A DNA stretch of 38,503 bases from a virus: positions 1 through 38,503 of the IMG/VR virus record IMGVR_UViG_3300044982_000040, one strand, 5' to 3'. The position numbers and the translations under genes are program-made. Under the pieces are notes generated by a model, which saw nothing but the letters and a program-made list of their open reading frames with translations, ran no database searches and was not told the DNA's origin. Below, piece after piece: positions 23,070 through 30,712 of this stretch. Each line of letters begins with the position of its first letter. Position 1 is the first letter of the stretch.

Positions 23070-24596
23070 TTACGTCTGCTGGCCGAGCTTGACGATCATG
23101 GACAGGGTGCTAGGTGATCCGTTGGCCGGAGTGAGCGCGCTGCGCTGCCAGCCGCGGCCGTCCAGCCGCTGGGTGATGCGGTAGGACACCTCGTCGTTCG
23201 CGAAGCTGTACTCCGCTGAAGAGGCGACCTGCATCGCCTGCCTATCCCCGATGAGATAGCCCGTCGGGTCGTACAAGGCCAGGGCGCCGTCCGGCTGAGC
23301 GCCGGCGGACGCATCCGGGTAAGGCAGCTTCTCCGACACGCGGCCGGGGATGCCGAGCATCTTGAAGGTCATTCCGTCGGTCTGCAGGTTGGCGGGCATC
23401 TCGATCGCCTGCATGCCGCCGAGCATGGCGGGCGGCGCGATCGCCGTGCTGCCGACGATCAGCCCCATGCCCAGCAGCTGGCCGAACGCATCCGGGCTGC
23501 ACACCCAGCGAGCCCGCTTCAGCGACGGCGGCCACAGCCGCACCAGCATCGCGATAACGTCCGTCAGCGCGATCTTCCCGGCCGTCGTCGCGGGTACGGT
23601 GACAGCGCCGGGGCAGCTCAGCAGGCCCTCCGGCTCGTCGATGCCGGTGCCCATCAGGAACGCGTAGTCCTCGAAGAACGAGACAGCCTGCGGGAAGAAC
23701 GTGTTGAACCACACGTCCATCGGCGAGACCGAGTCCTGCAGCAGCTCGTTCGGGATCTGCGTGAAGGCGGTCAGCTTCGATGCCTGGAGCACGACCCGGC
23801 CGAACTTCGGCGCGGTGATGGTCAGCGCCGCACCCTCAGCCGTCCACTCGGCCGCCACGCCGCCGAACACGGTCGAGGTGTGCGACGTGTCGTCGATCGA
23901 CGGGAGCGGCACCCGCAGCGAGTCCATCGGGATGACGGTAGCCTCGGGACGCATCACCGCGTCCTCAAGCACCAGCGCCAGGATCTCGGACCTGAGCGTC
24001 TCCGGCACGAGGAAGCCGCCCTCGCTGGGCACCCGCTCGGACATGCCCGCGTTGCGGATCTCCAGCGTCTTCGCCAGGCTGCTCTTCAGGCCAAGCAGCT
24101 TCTCGGCCAGCTCGCTGTCGCCGTCCCGGGCCGCGACGTGCTGGCCCTTGATCGTCGCCCACACGAACTTCCTCAGGTCGCTGGCGTACTCCGAGTTGTC
24201 GATGTCGTCGGAGGCACCGAGCGCCCGCTCGGCGAACAGGCCCTGCTTGTCGAACAGGTCCGAGGCGTTCCGCACCCTCGAGCGCGCAACCGCCCGCTGA
24301 CGACGCGGGCTACGCCGGCCCTGCAGCAGGTCCAGCGCCATGCCGGGCCGGAAACCATCCCGCGGCACCGCGCCGTTCCGCTGCGCCTGATCCTGGAAAA
24401 ACTCCTGGATACCCAGCTGCGCCTGCTCCTGCAGCTGCGCCTGCATCTGCGGGCCGTACTTGCTCGCGGCCCACTTCTCCGCATAGTTCCGCACCAGGCC
24501 GGCGACGCCGCCATCCTCCACGGCGGCGCTCAGCCGCGCGGGATCGTGGAACAGCTCCTCCAGCTCGTCGCCGGTCTCCGGCATCACCGCTGTCAC
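23070..24596 (-). CDS. HK97-type major capsid protein with N-terminal scaffold domain
   Basis: The 508-residue protein has a helical, Gln/Glu-rich N-terminal region (residues 1-185; LQEQAQLGIQEFFQDQAQ) like the delta or scaffold domain of HK97-type capsids, which is normally cleaved by the head protease encoded just upstream. The capsid core follows: SEGGFLVPETLRSEIL, RVPLPSIDDTSHTSTVFGGVAAEWTAEGA, FGRVVLQASKLTAFTQIPNELLQDS, and a C-terminal LIGDRQAMQVASSAEYSFANDEVSYRITQRLDGRGW. GTG 24596 has GGGAG 9 bases upstream. It is the likely main shell protein. Confidence 0.9.
   Translation of the reverse strand: MTAVMPETGDELEELFHDPARLSAAVEDGGVAGLVRNYAEKWAASKYGPQMQAQLQEQAQLGIQEFFQDQAQRNGAVPRDGFRPGMALDLLQGRRSPRRQRAVARSRVRNASDLFDKQGLFAERALGASDDIDNSEYASDLRKFVWATIKGQHVAARDGDSELAEKLLGLKSSLAKTLEIRNAGMSERVPSEGGFLVPETLRSEILALVLEDAVMRPEATVIPMDSLRVPLPSIDDTSHTSTVFGGVAAEWTAEGAALTITAPKFGRVVLQASKLTAFTQIPNELLQDSVSPMDVWFNTFFPQAVSFFEDYAFLMGTGIDEPEGLLSCPGAVTVPATTAGKIALTDVIAMLVRLWPPSLKRARWVCSPDAFGQLLGMGLIVGSTAIAPPAMLGGMQAIEMPANLQTDGMTFKMLGIPGRVSEKLPYPDASAGAQPDGALALYDPTGYLIGDRQAMQVASSAEYSFANDEVSYRITQRLDGRGWQRSALTPANGSPSTLSMIVKLGQQT
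23995..24042 (-). repeat. 48-bp perfect repeat shared by the two capsid genes (copy 2)
   Basis: Identical to 22589-22636. It lies at the junction between the scaffold domain and the capsid core of the longer capsid protein. Confidence 0.95.
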
Positions 24597-24683
24597 CTAC
24601 ACCAACTCCCTCTCTGCCTTTTGGGGCTGGCGGGAAATCAGGTAGGCCGCCGCCGCCGTGATTACTTTCACGCACGTCTTCAT
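24597..24683 (-). CDS. possible 28-residue protein before the capsid gene
   Basis: ATG 24683 overlaps the stop of the protease gene (ATGA) and the frame ends at TAG directly before the capsid start. The peptide (MKTCVKVITAAAAYLISRQP...) has a short hydrophobic stretch and a charged tail. The coupling resembles that of known genes here, but it may serve only to couple translation of the capsid gene. Confidence 0.4.
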   Translation of the reverse strand: MKTCVKVITAAAAYLISRQPQKAERELV

Positions 24684-26281
24684 GAGGCAAACGCCTCCTT
24701 CAAGGCGTTGCCGAGCCGTCCCAGGTCAACGCCGGAGAGGGCTTGCCGTGCACTGTCTTCCGGTTCGTAGTCCGGGTTGACCTGCTTCATCGCTGCCTGC
24801 AGCGTCTTCTTCGCCTCGGCCTCGTTCGTCAGGTCCTGCGTCTGCGGGAGCCTGCCGAGCGCGGCCTTCACCCCGGCCGCGTTCGGCGGGTCGTCCGGGT
24901 GGTACTTGTACGGCAGCGCCCACGCCGCCTGCGTCGACTTGTCGCCCGCCTTCTGGCCAGCGCAGATCCCGGCGAAGAACGCGGCCGGGTCATCCGATGC
25001 CGTGCCGTTCGCCATCGCCTTGCCGCCGTCCCACGGCGAGTTGTCGACCTTGCCGTCGGCGTCCCGGATCGCCAGGCGGTAGAACGCCCACAGCTGCTCC
25101 TCGGCCGCGTCCTTCGCGACCGGGCACGGCGGGATGGGCTTGATCTGCTTGCCGTCCGGATCGAAGTAGTCATGGTCGGTGTCACCCTCGGGCGTCGAGT
25201 CGTCGTCGCCGTCGCCGTCCGGGTCGAACCGCACCGTGCCGTCAGCGCCCCGCACCCAACCATCGCCCAGGTCCTCGTCGCCAGCCGCGTTCCGCGCCCG
25301 GTCAGACGGCTTGTCGTCGTCCTGGCTGCCCTCCGGCACCCGGCCGGTGCCCTTGCACTGCGGGCACGTCACATGACCATCGCGGATCTTCCCCGACCCG
25401 TGGCACAGGTTGCATTCCTCGGTGGCGTCGTCATCGTCCTGGCCGTCGTCCGCGGCGTTCTGCATGCCGCCGTCGTCATCGTCGGCGTCGTCTCCGCCGC
25501 CTGGGGTATAGGTGCCCGAGCCCTTGCACGACGGGCACTTCACGCTCGCCTTGCCCGTCGACGGGTGCTTCAGACGGCCGGTACCTGCGCACGTCTTGCA
25601 CGACTGGCCGTCGCCGGCGGCGTCGCCGTCGTCCGCGGCGCGCACCCGTGCCTGCGGCATCGACCGCAGCCGCGCCGCGATCCGGCCCGGGACCGCGGTG
25701 AACGCGGCAACGTCGAGCCCGGCAGGCAGCTCCGCCTGCTCACCCGACACCTTGTCGGCCAGCCCCGCGACAACCGCCTCGTCAGCGGTGTACCACGTCT
25801 CGTCCTTCATCGCGGCCCGCCAGTCCTCCGGCGTGCCGCCGCACCGCTCCGCGTAGATCGAGGCCAGATTGCCCGACACCTTGTCCAGCGTCGCGGCCAT
25901 CTGGGCCATCTCCCCGGCGTTGCCCATGCAGCCGCCGAACGCGTCATGAATCATCAGCATCGACCCGGGCGCCACAACCCGCTCCTGGCCGGCCTGGGCG
26001 ATCACGCTGGCGATCGAGGCGGCCAGGCCGTCGACAACCGTGGTCACCGGCCCTTTGTGGCCGCGTATCGAGTTGCCGATCGTGATGCCGTCGAAGACAT
26101 CGCCGCCCGCCGAGTTGATATGCACCTCGAGCGCGCCCTTGATCGCGGCGAGCTGGTTCGCGAAGTCGGCCGCGGACACGCCGTCGCTGAACCAGCCGCC
26201 GCCGCCGATGTCGTCGTACACGTCGACGCGAGTCGAGCCGCCCTCGTTGCGGATACGGCACTTCAGCGGGTACACGGTCAC
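24680..26281 (-). CDS. ClpP-type head maturation protease fused to DnaJ zinc domain
   Basis: A 533-residue protein. Residues 1-200 form a ClpP/S14-like protease: HINSAGGDVFDG (54-65), catalytic Ser89 in GLAASIAS, His112 in MIHDAFGG. Residues 228-313 hold four CxxCxGxG motifs (C228, C249, C290, C306), a complete DnaJ-type cysteine-rich domain, spaced by a highly acidic loop. An Asp-rich segment (354-378) and a C-terminal helical domain (about 386-505; WALPYKYHPDDPPNAAGVKAALGRLPQ) follow. It would trim capsid scaffold. GTG 26281 overlaps the portal stop (GTGA); the open frame upstream lies over the portal gene. Confidence 0.85.
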   Translation of the reverse strand: MTVYPLKCRIRNEGGSTRVDVYDDIGGGGWFSDGVSAADFANQLAAIKGALEVHINSAGGDVFDGITIGNSIRGHKGPVTTVVDGLAASIASVIAQAGQERVVAPGSMLMIHDAFGGCMGNAGEMAQMAATLDKVSGNLASIYAERCGGTPEDWRAAMKDETWYTADEAVVAGLADKVSGEQAELPAGLDVAAFTAVPGRIAARLRSMPQARVRAADDGDAAGDGQSCKTCAGTGRLKHPSTGKASVKCPSCKGSGTYTPGGGDDADDDDGGMQNAADDGQDDDDATEECNLCHGSGKIRDGHVTCPQCKGTGRVPEGSQDDDKPSDRARNAAGDEDLGDGWVRGADGTVRFDPDGDGDDDSTPEGDTDHDYFDPDGKQIKPIPPCPVAKDAAEEQLWAFYRLAIRDADGKVDNSPWDGGKAMANGTASDDPAAFFAGICAGQKAGDKSTQAAWALPYKYHPDDPPNAAGVKAALGRLPQTQDLTNEAEAKKTLQAAMKQVNPDYEPEDSARQALSGVDLGRLGNALKEAFAS

Positions 26282-27681
26282 GAACGCGCTCCGATCCGGT
26301 TGTAGGCGGCCAGCTCGCGCCAGGCCGGAGAGTCCCATCCCGCCGAGGCGCGCAGCCGCTCCATCGCCGCGGCCGCCGTGGCGTCCGGTGCGCCCGCGGG
26401 CGGCGGGACAACCCACCCGGGCGGCAGCGCGGGCTGCTGTGTCGCCTGCTCGACGACGTTCATGTCCGGCACCCCGACGAACTGGAGCACGTCATGCGGG
26501 TCATAGCCCGCGTTCACCAGCACGCTCACCGCCGTTGACTTACTGGTCAGCTCGAGCGCGTCCTGCTCCCGGTTGACGGGCATCGGGAAGTCGAAGTCGA
26601 ACTCGACGCCCTGGCCGGTCTGGCCGAACATCGGCAGGAACTGGTGATTGAAGACGTCGCGCCAGCGGCGCAGCCGCGGGTTGATCTTCCAGATCGCGAA
26701 GATCTCCTCACCGGTCTGCGCGTTCGCCCGGTTGACGTCTTCCACGATCCCGGTCATCACCTTGTGGACACCCCACGCCTCCCGGATCCGGTCGCTGCCG
26801 GTGCTCAGGAGGTTCCCGAAGTCCATGTCCTTGGGTGTCGTGCTGGTCGCCTGCCACGTCGCGCCCGCCTCGAGCACCGCCACCCGGTGGGCACGCGCGA
26901 CGCCGCGGTGCGCCTCGCGCCACCGGTCGGTCAGCTCATCCCACTCCTCATCCGACAGGCGCTTGTCGACCTGGATCACGCCGTCCGGCCGCGCGCTGTT
27001 GGCGAAGAAATTTCTGTTCCACTCACTGGCGTAGCGGTTGCCGTCGATCTCCGTCAGCACGCTCTGAGCCGGGCCCGTCCCGCCGTACGGGTCCTCGGGG
27101 TCCGGGAGCGCGTTGAACACGACGTCATCGACGGCCAGCGGGATCAGCTCGCGGCCGTCCGGCGACCGGTACACCCAGCCCTTCAGGTACAGGTCCGGGT
27201 CCGGCACCGGATGCATCCGGTCCGGGCGCACCGGCCAGATCCCGATCGGGACACCGCCCCGCTTGTCGATCACCCAGTACGACTTGCCGGTCAGATCCAG
27301 CCACAACTGCGACATCTCGAACAGCTTGAAACGCGACCAGAACGGGTTCGGCCGGTTCAGGAGCGACAGCGCAGCGTGCCGCACCACCTCGACGCGCTGG
27401 TCACTGCCCTGATCGGAGGTGGTGTAGCGCACCCGGCCGTCCTGCTGCGAGCGGAACAGCCGCCACTGCGGGCCCGCCGTCGACTCCGCCAGCAGCGACA
27501 CGTTCGAGAAGACGGTGCCCTGGCTCTTGTACGCGCGCAGGTAGGCCGCGTCCTGGCTCACGCCGCCGCCGATCAGCCCCGACGCCAGCCGCGACACGCC
27601 GCCATCAGCAGCGCCGACCGGGACCGGCGGCAACGACGGCGCGGCGTTCCGCAGCGCCAGCGCCTTGCCGATCAGCGACAT
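26278..27681 (-). CDS. HK97-type portal protein
   Basis: The 467-residue product has the features of HK97-family portals: an N-terminal helix-rich region, SLLAESTAGPQWRLFRS, LLNRPNPFWSRFKLFEMSQLWLDLTGKSYWVIDKRG, and YGGTGPAQSVLTEIDGNRYASEWNRNFFANSARPDGVI in the stem or wing region, ending with a Pro-rich tail. It forms the ring through which DNA enters and to which the tail connector docks. It starts the virion operon next to the divergent large terminase. Confidence 0.9.
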   Translation of the reverse strand: MSLIGKALALRNAAPSLPPVPVGAADGGVSRLASGLIGGGVSQDAAYLRAYKSQGTVFSNVSLLAESTAGPQWRLFRSQQDGRVRYTTSDQGSDQRVEVVRHAALSLLNRPNPFWSRFKLFEMSQLWLDLTGKSYWVIDKRGGVPIGIWPVRPDRMHPVPDPDLYLKGWVYRSPDGRELIPLAVDDVVFNALPDPEDPYGGTGPAQSVLTEIDGNRYASEWNRNFFANSARPDGVIQVDKRLSDEEWDELTDRWREAHRGVARAHRVAVLEAGATWQATSTTPKDMDFGNLLSTGSDRIREAWGVHKVMTGIVEDVNRANAQTGEEIFAIWKINPRLRRWRDVFNHQFLPMFGQTGQGVEFDFDFPMPVNREQDALELTSKSTAVSVLVNAGYDPHDVLQFVGVPDMNVVEQATQQPALPPGWVVPPPAGAPDATAAAAMERLRASAGWDSPAWRELAAYNRIGARS

Positions 27682-27683
27682 GG

Positions 27684-27947
27684 CTAGCCGCCGATCGCGA
27701 AGTCAAGCGCGAGCAGCGACGCGCAGACCACGGTCCATCCAGGGGCCAAGCCCAGGTGAGGGATGTGGACCTGGAAAGCGCCGAAGTCAGCCGACGCCAG
27801 CGCCGCCACCGTCACCACGTGCTCGCGGGCCTTCACCGCGAACGCGGCGATAGCAGACGGATGCCGCCCGCGCGCCGCACCGCGACAGCGGGCGATCACC
27901 TTGCCGACGAGCGAACGTCGCGCACCAGGAGCCGTGGCGGCGACCAC
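27684..27947 (-). CDS. small protein upstream of portal
   Basis: An 87-residue frame with a basic N-terminal half and a more hydrophobic C-terminal half (EHVVTVAALASADFGAFQVHIPHLGLAPGWTVVCASLLALDFAIGG), probably containing one membrane segment. It ends 2 bp before the portal ATG. GTG 27947 is a plausible first start, but the ribosome site is weak and a later start is possible. Function unknown. Confidence 0.55.
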   Translation of the reverse strand: MVAATAPGARRSLVGKVIARCRGAARGRHPSAIAAFAVKAREHVVTVAALASADFGAFQVHIPHLGLAPGWTVVCASLLALDFAIGG

Positions 27948-28099
27948 GTAACACCGTCATGTCCGGCTTGCCCAGGAAGATCACGAGGTCAGGCTAGCAT
28001 TCGAATTGTGGAAAACCTAAAAGAACCGGATCGGCGCGCCGCAGGTGAGACGCACATTAGTCCGCTTCATGCTGTCCGCGTGCTGTAGGTAACCGACAA
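27948..28099. promoter_or_regulatory. divergent promoter region between portal operon and terminase
   Basis: This is the only place in the left two thirds where genes diverge: the virion operon leaves to the left and the large terminase to the right. The segment is locally AT-rich around 27990-28025 and contains the perfect palindrome ATTCGAAT (27999-28006), a possible operator. Exact -35/-10 boxes cannot be fixed by eye. Confidence 0.5.
28008..28088 (+). CDS. possible 26-residue leader peptide before terminase
   Basis: GTG 28008 opens a frame (MENLKEPDRRAAGETHISPLHAVRVL) ending at TAG 28086-28088, 11 bases before the terminase ATG. It could couple translation to the terminase gene, which itself has only a weak ribosome site. 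Low confidence because no ribosome site is evident before the GTG. Confidence 0.3.
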   Translation: MENLKEPDRRAAGETHISPLHAVRVL

Positions 28100-29623
28100 A
28101 TGGCGGCGCGCAAGCTACTCGGCCGGACCGAGCCACGGCTGTTCACCCCGCCGCTGCGCCCCCTCAGCCGCCGCACCAGCCGCGGATACGAGGCCGCCGA
28201 GTTCGCCGACATCATCGGCGAGCCGTTCCTGCCCTGGCAGCGCTGGCTCGCCATCCACGCCCTCGAACTCAACCCCGACATCACCTACCGGTTCCGCGTC
28301 GTCATCGTCCTCGTCGCCCGCCAGAACGGGAAATCGACATGCAAGCGGACCATCAGCCTCTGGCGGCTCTACGTCGACGGCGCGAAACTCATCCTCGGCG
28401 TCGCCCAGGACGTATCCCTGGCCCGCGAGCAGTGGCAGATGTCCCTCGACACCATCGAGTCAAGCCGCGAGCTGTCCCCCGAACTCGCCAAGGTACGCCG
28501 CGTCAACGGCGACGAATGGTTCCGCGTCGCCGAAGACCGCGACATCACCGCCGACGACGACGAAGACGAGTGGTACGACGTCGCCGCCGGCGGCCGGTAC
28601 AAGATCGCCGCCTCCAACCGCAAGGCAGGCCGCGGCCTGTCCATCGACGAGCTCAACATCGACGAGCTCCGCGAGCAGCGCAACTGGCAGGCCTGGTCAG
28701 CCCTGTCCAAGACCACCATGGCCCGGCTGCACGCCCAGATCTGGGCCATGTCCAACGCCGGAGACGACCAGAGTGTCGTCCTCAACCAGCTCCGCGACGC
28801 GGCACTATCTGGCCGCGACCCCAGCATCGGCCTGTTCGAGTGGTCCGCCGAAGACGACTGCCCCATCGACGACTGGACCCAGATCCGCCAGGCAAACCCC
28901 GGCCTCGGCTACACCGTCTCCGCCGCCGCCATCCGCACCGCACTCGTCACCGACCCCCCCGCCGTCTTCCGCACCGAAGTCCTCTGCCAGAAAGTCGACC
29001 AGCTCGACGGCGCACTCTCCTACAGCGCCTGGAAAGACGGCGCCGACCCAGCCAGCAGCATCCGCGACACCCCGGCGCTCCGCAAACGCGCCGCCGCAGT
29101 TGTCGACGCGGCCCCCGACGGGGAGCACGTCACCCTCGCCGTAGCCGCCAGGCAGCCAGACGGACGCCCCCGCGTCGAGATCGCCGCCGCATGGGACTCA
29201 GCCGAAGCAGCACGCCCCGAGCTCGCCGCCACCCTCGCCCGCATGAAACCCTGCGTCATCGGCTGGTACCCCACCGGCCCGGGCGCCGCGTTCGCCACCA
29301 TCATGCGCTCCTTCGACCAGGCCGTCACCATCGACCAGGCCGAGCCCGGCCGGCCGCACATCACCGAGCTCACCGGCAACCGCGTCAACGAGGTATGCCA
29401 GGAACTCGCCGATCTCGTGCGCGGCCGCCAGGTCGTCCACCCCGGCGATCCGCTCCTCGACGCTCACGTGCGCGGCGCAGGCAAGCTCTCCAGCGGTGAC
29501 GGCTGGCGGTTCACCCGCAAGGGCGGCGGCCACGTCGACGCCGCCTACGCCGCCGCCGGGGCCGTCAGCCTCGCCCTGCAGCTGCCCGAGCCGCGCCGGC
29601 CGCGCATCCGCATCCTCGCCTAG
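28100..29623 (+). CDS. terL: terminase large subunit
   Basis: The 507-residue packaging motor has an ATPase domain with the Walker A variant VARQNGKST (residues 72-80), a Walker B-like LSIDELNID near 180-188 and coupling segment IWAMSNAGDDQS, then a RNase-H-like nuclease domain (VVDAAPDGEHVTLAVAA near 333, GGGHVDAAYAAAGA near 473-486). It cuts and pumps phage DNA into the head. It is the only long plus-strand gene in the virion part, divergent from the portal and convergent with the small terminase candidate; the two stops interlock in CTAG 29620-29623. Confidence 0.93.
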   Translation: MAARKLLGRTEPRLFTPPLRPLSRRTSRGYEAAEFADIIGEPFLPWQRWLAIHALELNPDITYRFRVVIVLVARQNGKSTCKRTISLWRLYVDGAKLILGVAQDVSLAREQWQMSLDTIESSRELSPELAKVRRVNGDEWFRVAEDRDITADDDEDEWYDVAAGGRYKIAASNRKAGRGLSIDELNIDELREQRNWQAWSALSKTTMARLHAQIWAMSNAGDDQSVVLNQLRDAALSGRDPSIGLFEWSAEDDCPIDDWTQIRQANPGLGYTVSAAAIRTALVTDPPAVFRTEVLCQKVDQLDGALSYSAWKDGADPASSIRDTPALRKRAAAVVDAAPDGEHVTLAVAARQPDGRPRVEIAAAWDSAEAARPELAATLARMKPCVIGWYPTGPGAAFATIMRSFDQAVTIDQAEPGRPHITELTGNRVNEVCQELADLVRGRQVVHPGDPLLDAHVRGAGKLSSGDGWRFTRKGGGHVDAAYAAAGAVSLALQLPEPRRPRIRILA

Positions 29624-29994
29624 CGCTTACCCCGCTGCGACGTGGCGCGCGACGCACGCAGCTCAGCGAGGCGGCTCACCGGCCTTCCGCCGCCCTTCTC
29701 GCCGCCCATGCCGGCTATCTCCCGGGTTTCGGCACGTATCGCGCCCATAGTCCGCCGCAACTCGGCGGCAACAGCCGGATGAGCGGCCTTGCCGGCATCC
29801 AGGGTGGCCGCAAGGGCCCGCGCCATGGCTATCAGGCCCGGATTCACCCCGTCGGGCACCGCTGCGAGCCATTTCTCGACGTCAGGCGCGACCATTACCC
29901 GCGAAACCGGCTCTGGAACCGCCTCGAGGGCACCCTGTGCGGCCTTGAGCTTGTCGCGCCTGCGCTGCTGGCGTTCCGCCGGACTCATCGCCAC
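29620..29994 (-). CDS. probable terminase small subunit
   Basis: The 124-residue product is helical and basic at both ends (MAMSPAERQQRRRDKLKAAQGALE..., NPGLIAMARALAATLDAGKAAHPAVAAELRRTMGAIRAET...). This resembles the small DNA-recognition subunits of actinophage terminases. GTG 29994 has AGGGG upstream; ATG 29988 is an alternative. It faces the large subunit tail to tail with shared CTAG, an uncommon arrangement for a terminase pair. The assignment rests on composition and on the neighbouring HNH gene. Confidence 0.6.
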   Translation of the reverse strand: MAMSPAERQQRRRDKLKAAQGALEAVPEPVSRVMVAPDVEKWLAAVPDGVNPGLIAMARALAATLDAGKAAHPAVAAELRRTMGAIRAETREIAGMGGEKGGGRPVSRLAELRASRATSQRGKR

Positions 29995-30169
29995 GTGGCC
30001 ACCCCTGCATAAATATTCATCGCTAGTCACCGTCTGTGACGTGACGCCCGGAAAACCGGGCCGTGGAGGGGGGGAACAGTAGGGGCGTCGCTCTGTAGGG
30101 CGGGATCCCACTGGACTTCTGACCACGGACGGTGACCACACATGGTGGCATGACTGTATAAGTATTCAT
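29995..30169. other. gene-poor packaging-region gap, candidate cos
   Basis: Between the small terminase and HNH genes lies a G-run segment (GGAGGGGGGGAAC, 30065-30077), a hairpin GCCCGG-AAAA-CCGGGC (30046-30061) and a near-repeat of TGYATAARTATTCAT at 30006-30020 and 30155-30169. A 48-residue frame (from about 30173 to 30027, minus) is open but has no recognisable domain. In actinophages with HNH next to terminase, the cos site often lies here. This is inference. Confidence 0.4.
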
Positions 30170-30463
30170 TCACCATGCCGTCCTGTCGAGCGGTGCGGGG
30201 TCTGTCGGCCCGCGACCGCGGGCAGCGTTGCCTTGCAGTGCGGTGACGTGCTTGTGGCAGGGTGCGCAGGCGGCACGGAGCTTGGTGTGTCCTGGGTCGT
30301 TGGCGAGCTGGTCGATGTGGTCGACCTGGGTGGCGGCGCCGATGCAGATGCCGGGGATGCGGATCTCGCAGCGCCAGTTGGCGCTGCGCATGGCGTCGTT
30401 GCGTGCGCGTCGCCATGCGGCCTGGTTGTAGGCGGGGTTTTTCTTCGCGGTTTCCCAGCCCAT
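30170..30463 (-). CDS. HNH endonuclease
   Basis: The 97-residue product carries a compact HNH fold: Cys32 and Cys40, the TQVDHID motif with His49, and CAPCHKHVT with Cys66, Cys69 and His70. A very strong AAGGAGG ribosome site precedes the ATG. HNH proteins next to terminase are required for packaging of several cos phages, where they work with the large subunit. It may instead be a small homing nuclease. Confidence 0.85.
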   Translation of the reverse strand: MGWETAKKNPAYNQAAWRRARNDAMRSANWRCEIRIPGICIGAATQVDHIDQLANDPGHTKLRAACAPCHKHVTALQGNAARGRGPTDPAPLDRTAW

Positions 30464-30475
30464 CGCCGACCCTCC

Positions 30476-30712
30476 TTATAGTGCCGGGTTTCTGCTGCCG
30501 ATCATCGTCTTGTTTCCGCTGCGGGTGAAGGTCAGCTCGACGCGCTTGCCTTCGAGGGTGGCGGGTGCGCCGTCGTCCTCGAACAGCCACCATCGCATGT
30601 CGCCTTGCGGTGGTCCGTCTGTCGCGGCCTTGACCGGGCGGAATCCGTCGGGCCATTGCGGGTCGCTGTCCATCAGCTCGTCGGCGACGAGGACCCAGTA
30701 GCGCGCGCTCAC
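30476..30712 (-). CDS. paralogue of the C-terminal half of the 17128-17571 product
   Basis: The 78-residue product (MSARYWVLVADELMDSDPQWPDGFRPVKAATDGP...) shares RYWV..ADEL and DDGAP..LEGKRVELTFTRSGN with the head-tail region protein at 17128-17571. GTG 30712 overlaps the stop of the preceding gene (GTGA). A stand-alone copy of this domain in the early region suggests a soluble partner or regulator. Function unknown. Confidence 0.65.
   Translation of the reverse strand: MSARYWVLVADELMDSDPQWPDGFRPVKAATDGPPQGDMRWWLFEDDGAPATLEGKRVELTFTRSGNKTMIGSRNPAL

Noticed and set aside
24743-26305. 520-residue plus-strand frame opposite the protease
   Set aside because: Val/Arg/Ala-rich shadow; the minus strand carries protease and zinc motifs.
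27990-28025. tRNA gene near the ATTCGAAT palindrome
   Set aside because: The TTCGAAT resembles a T-loop, but no acceptor or anticodon stem can be formed around it.
30046-30061. Intrinsic terminator
   Set aside because: The GCCCGG-AAAA-CCGGGC hairpin has no T-run after it on either strand.
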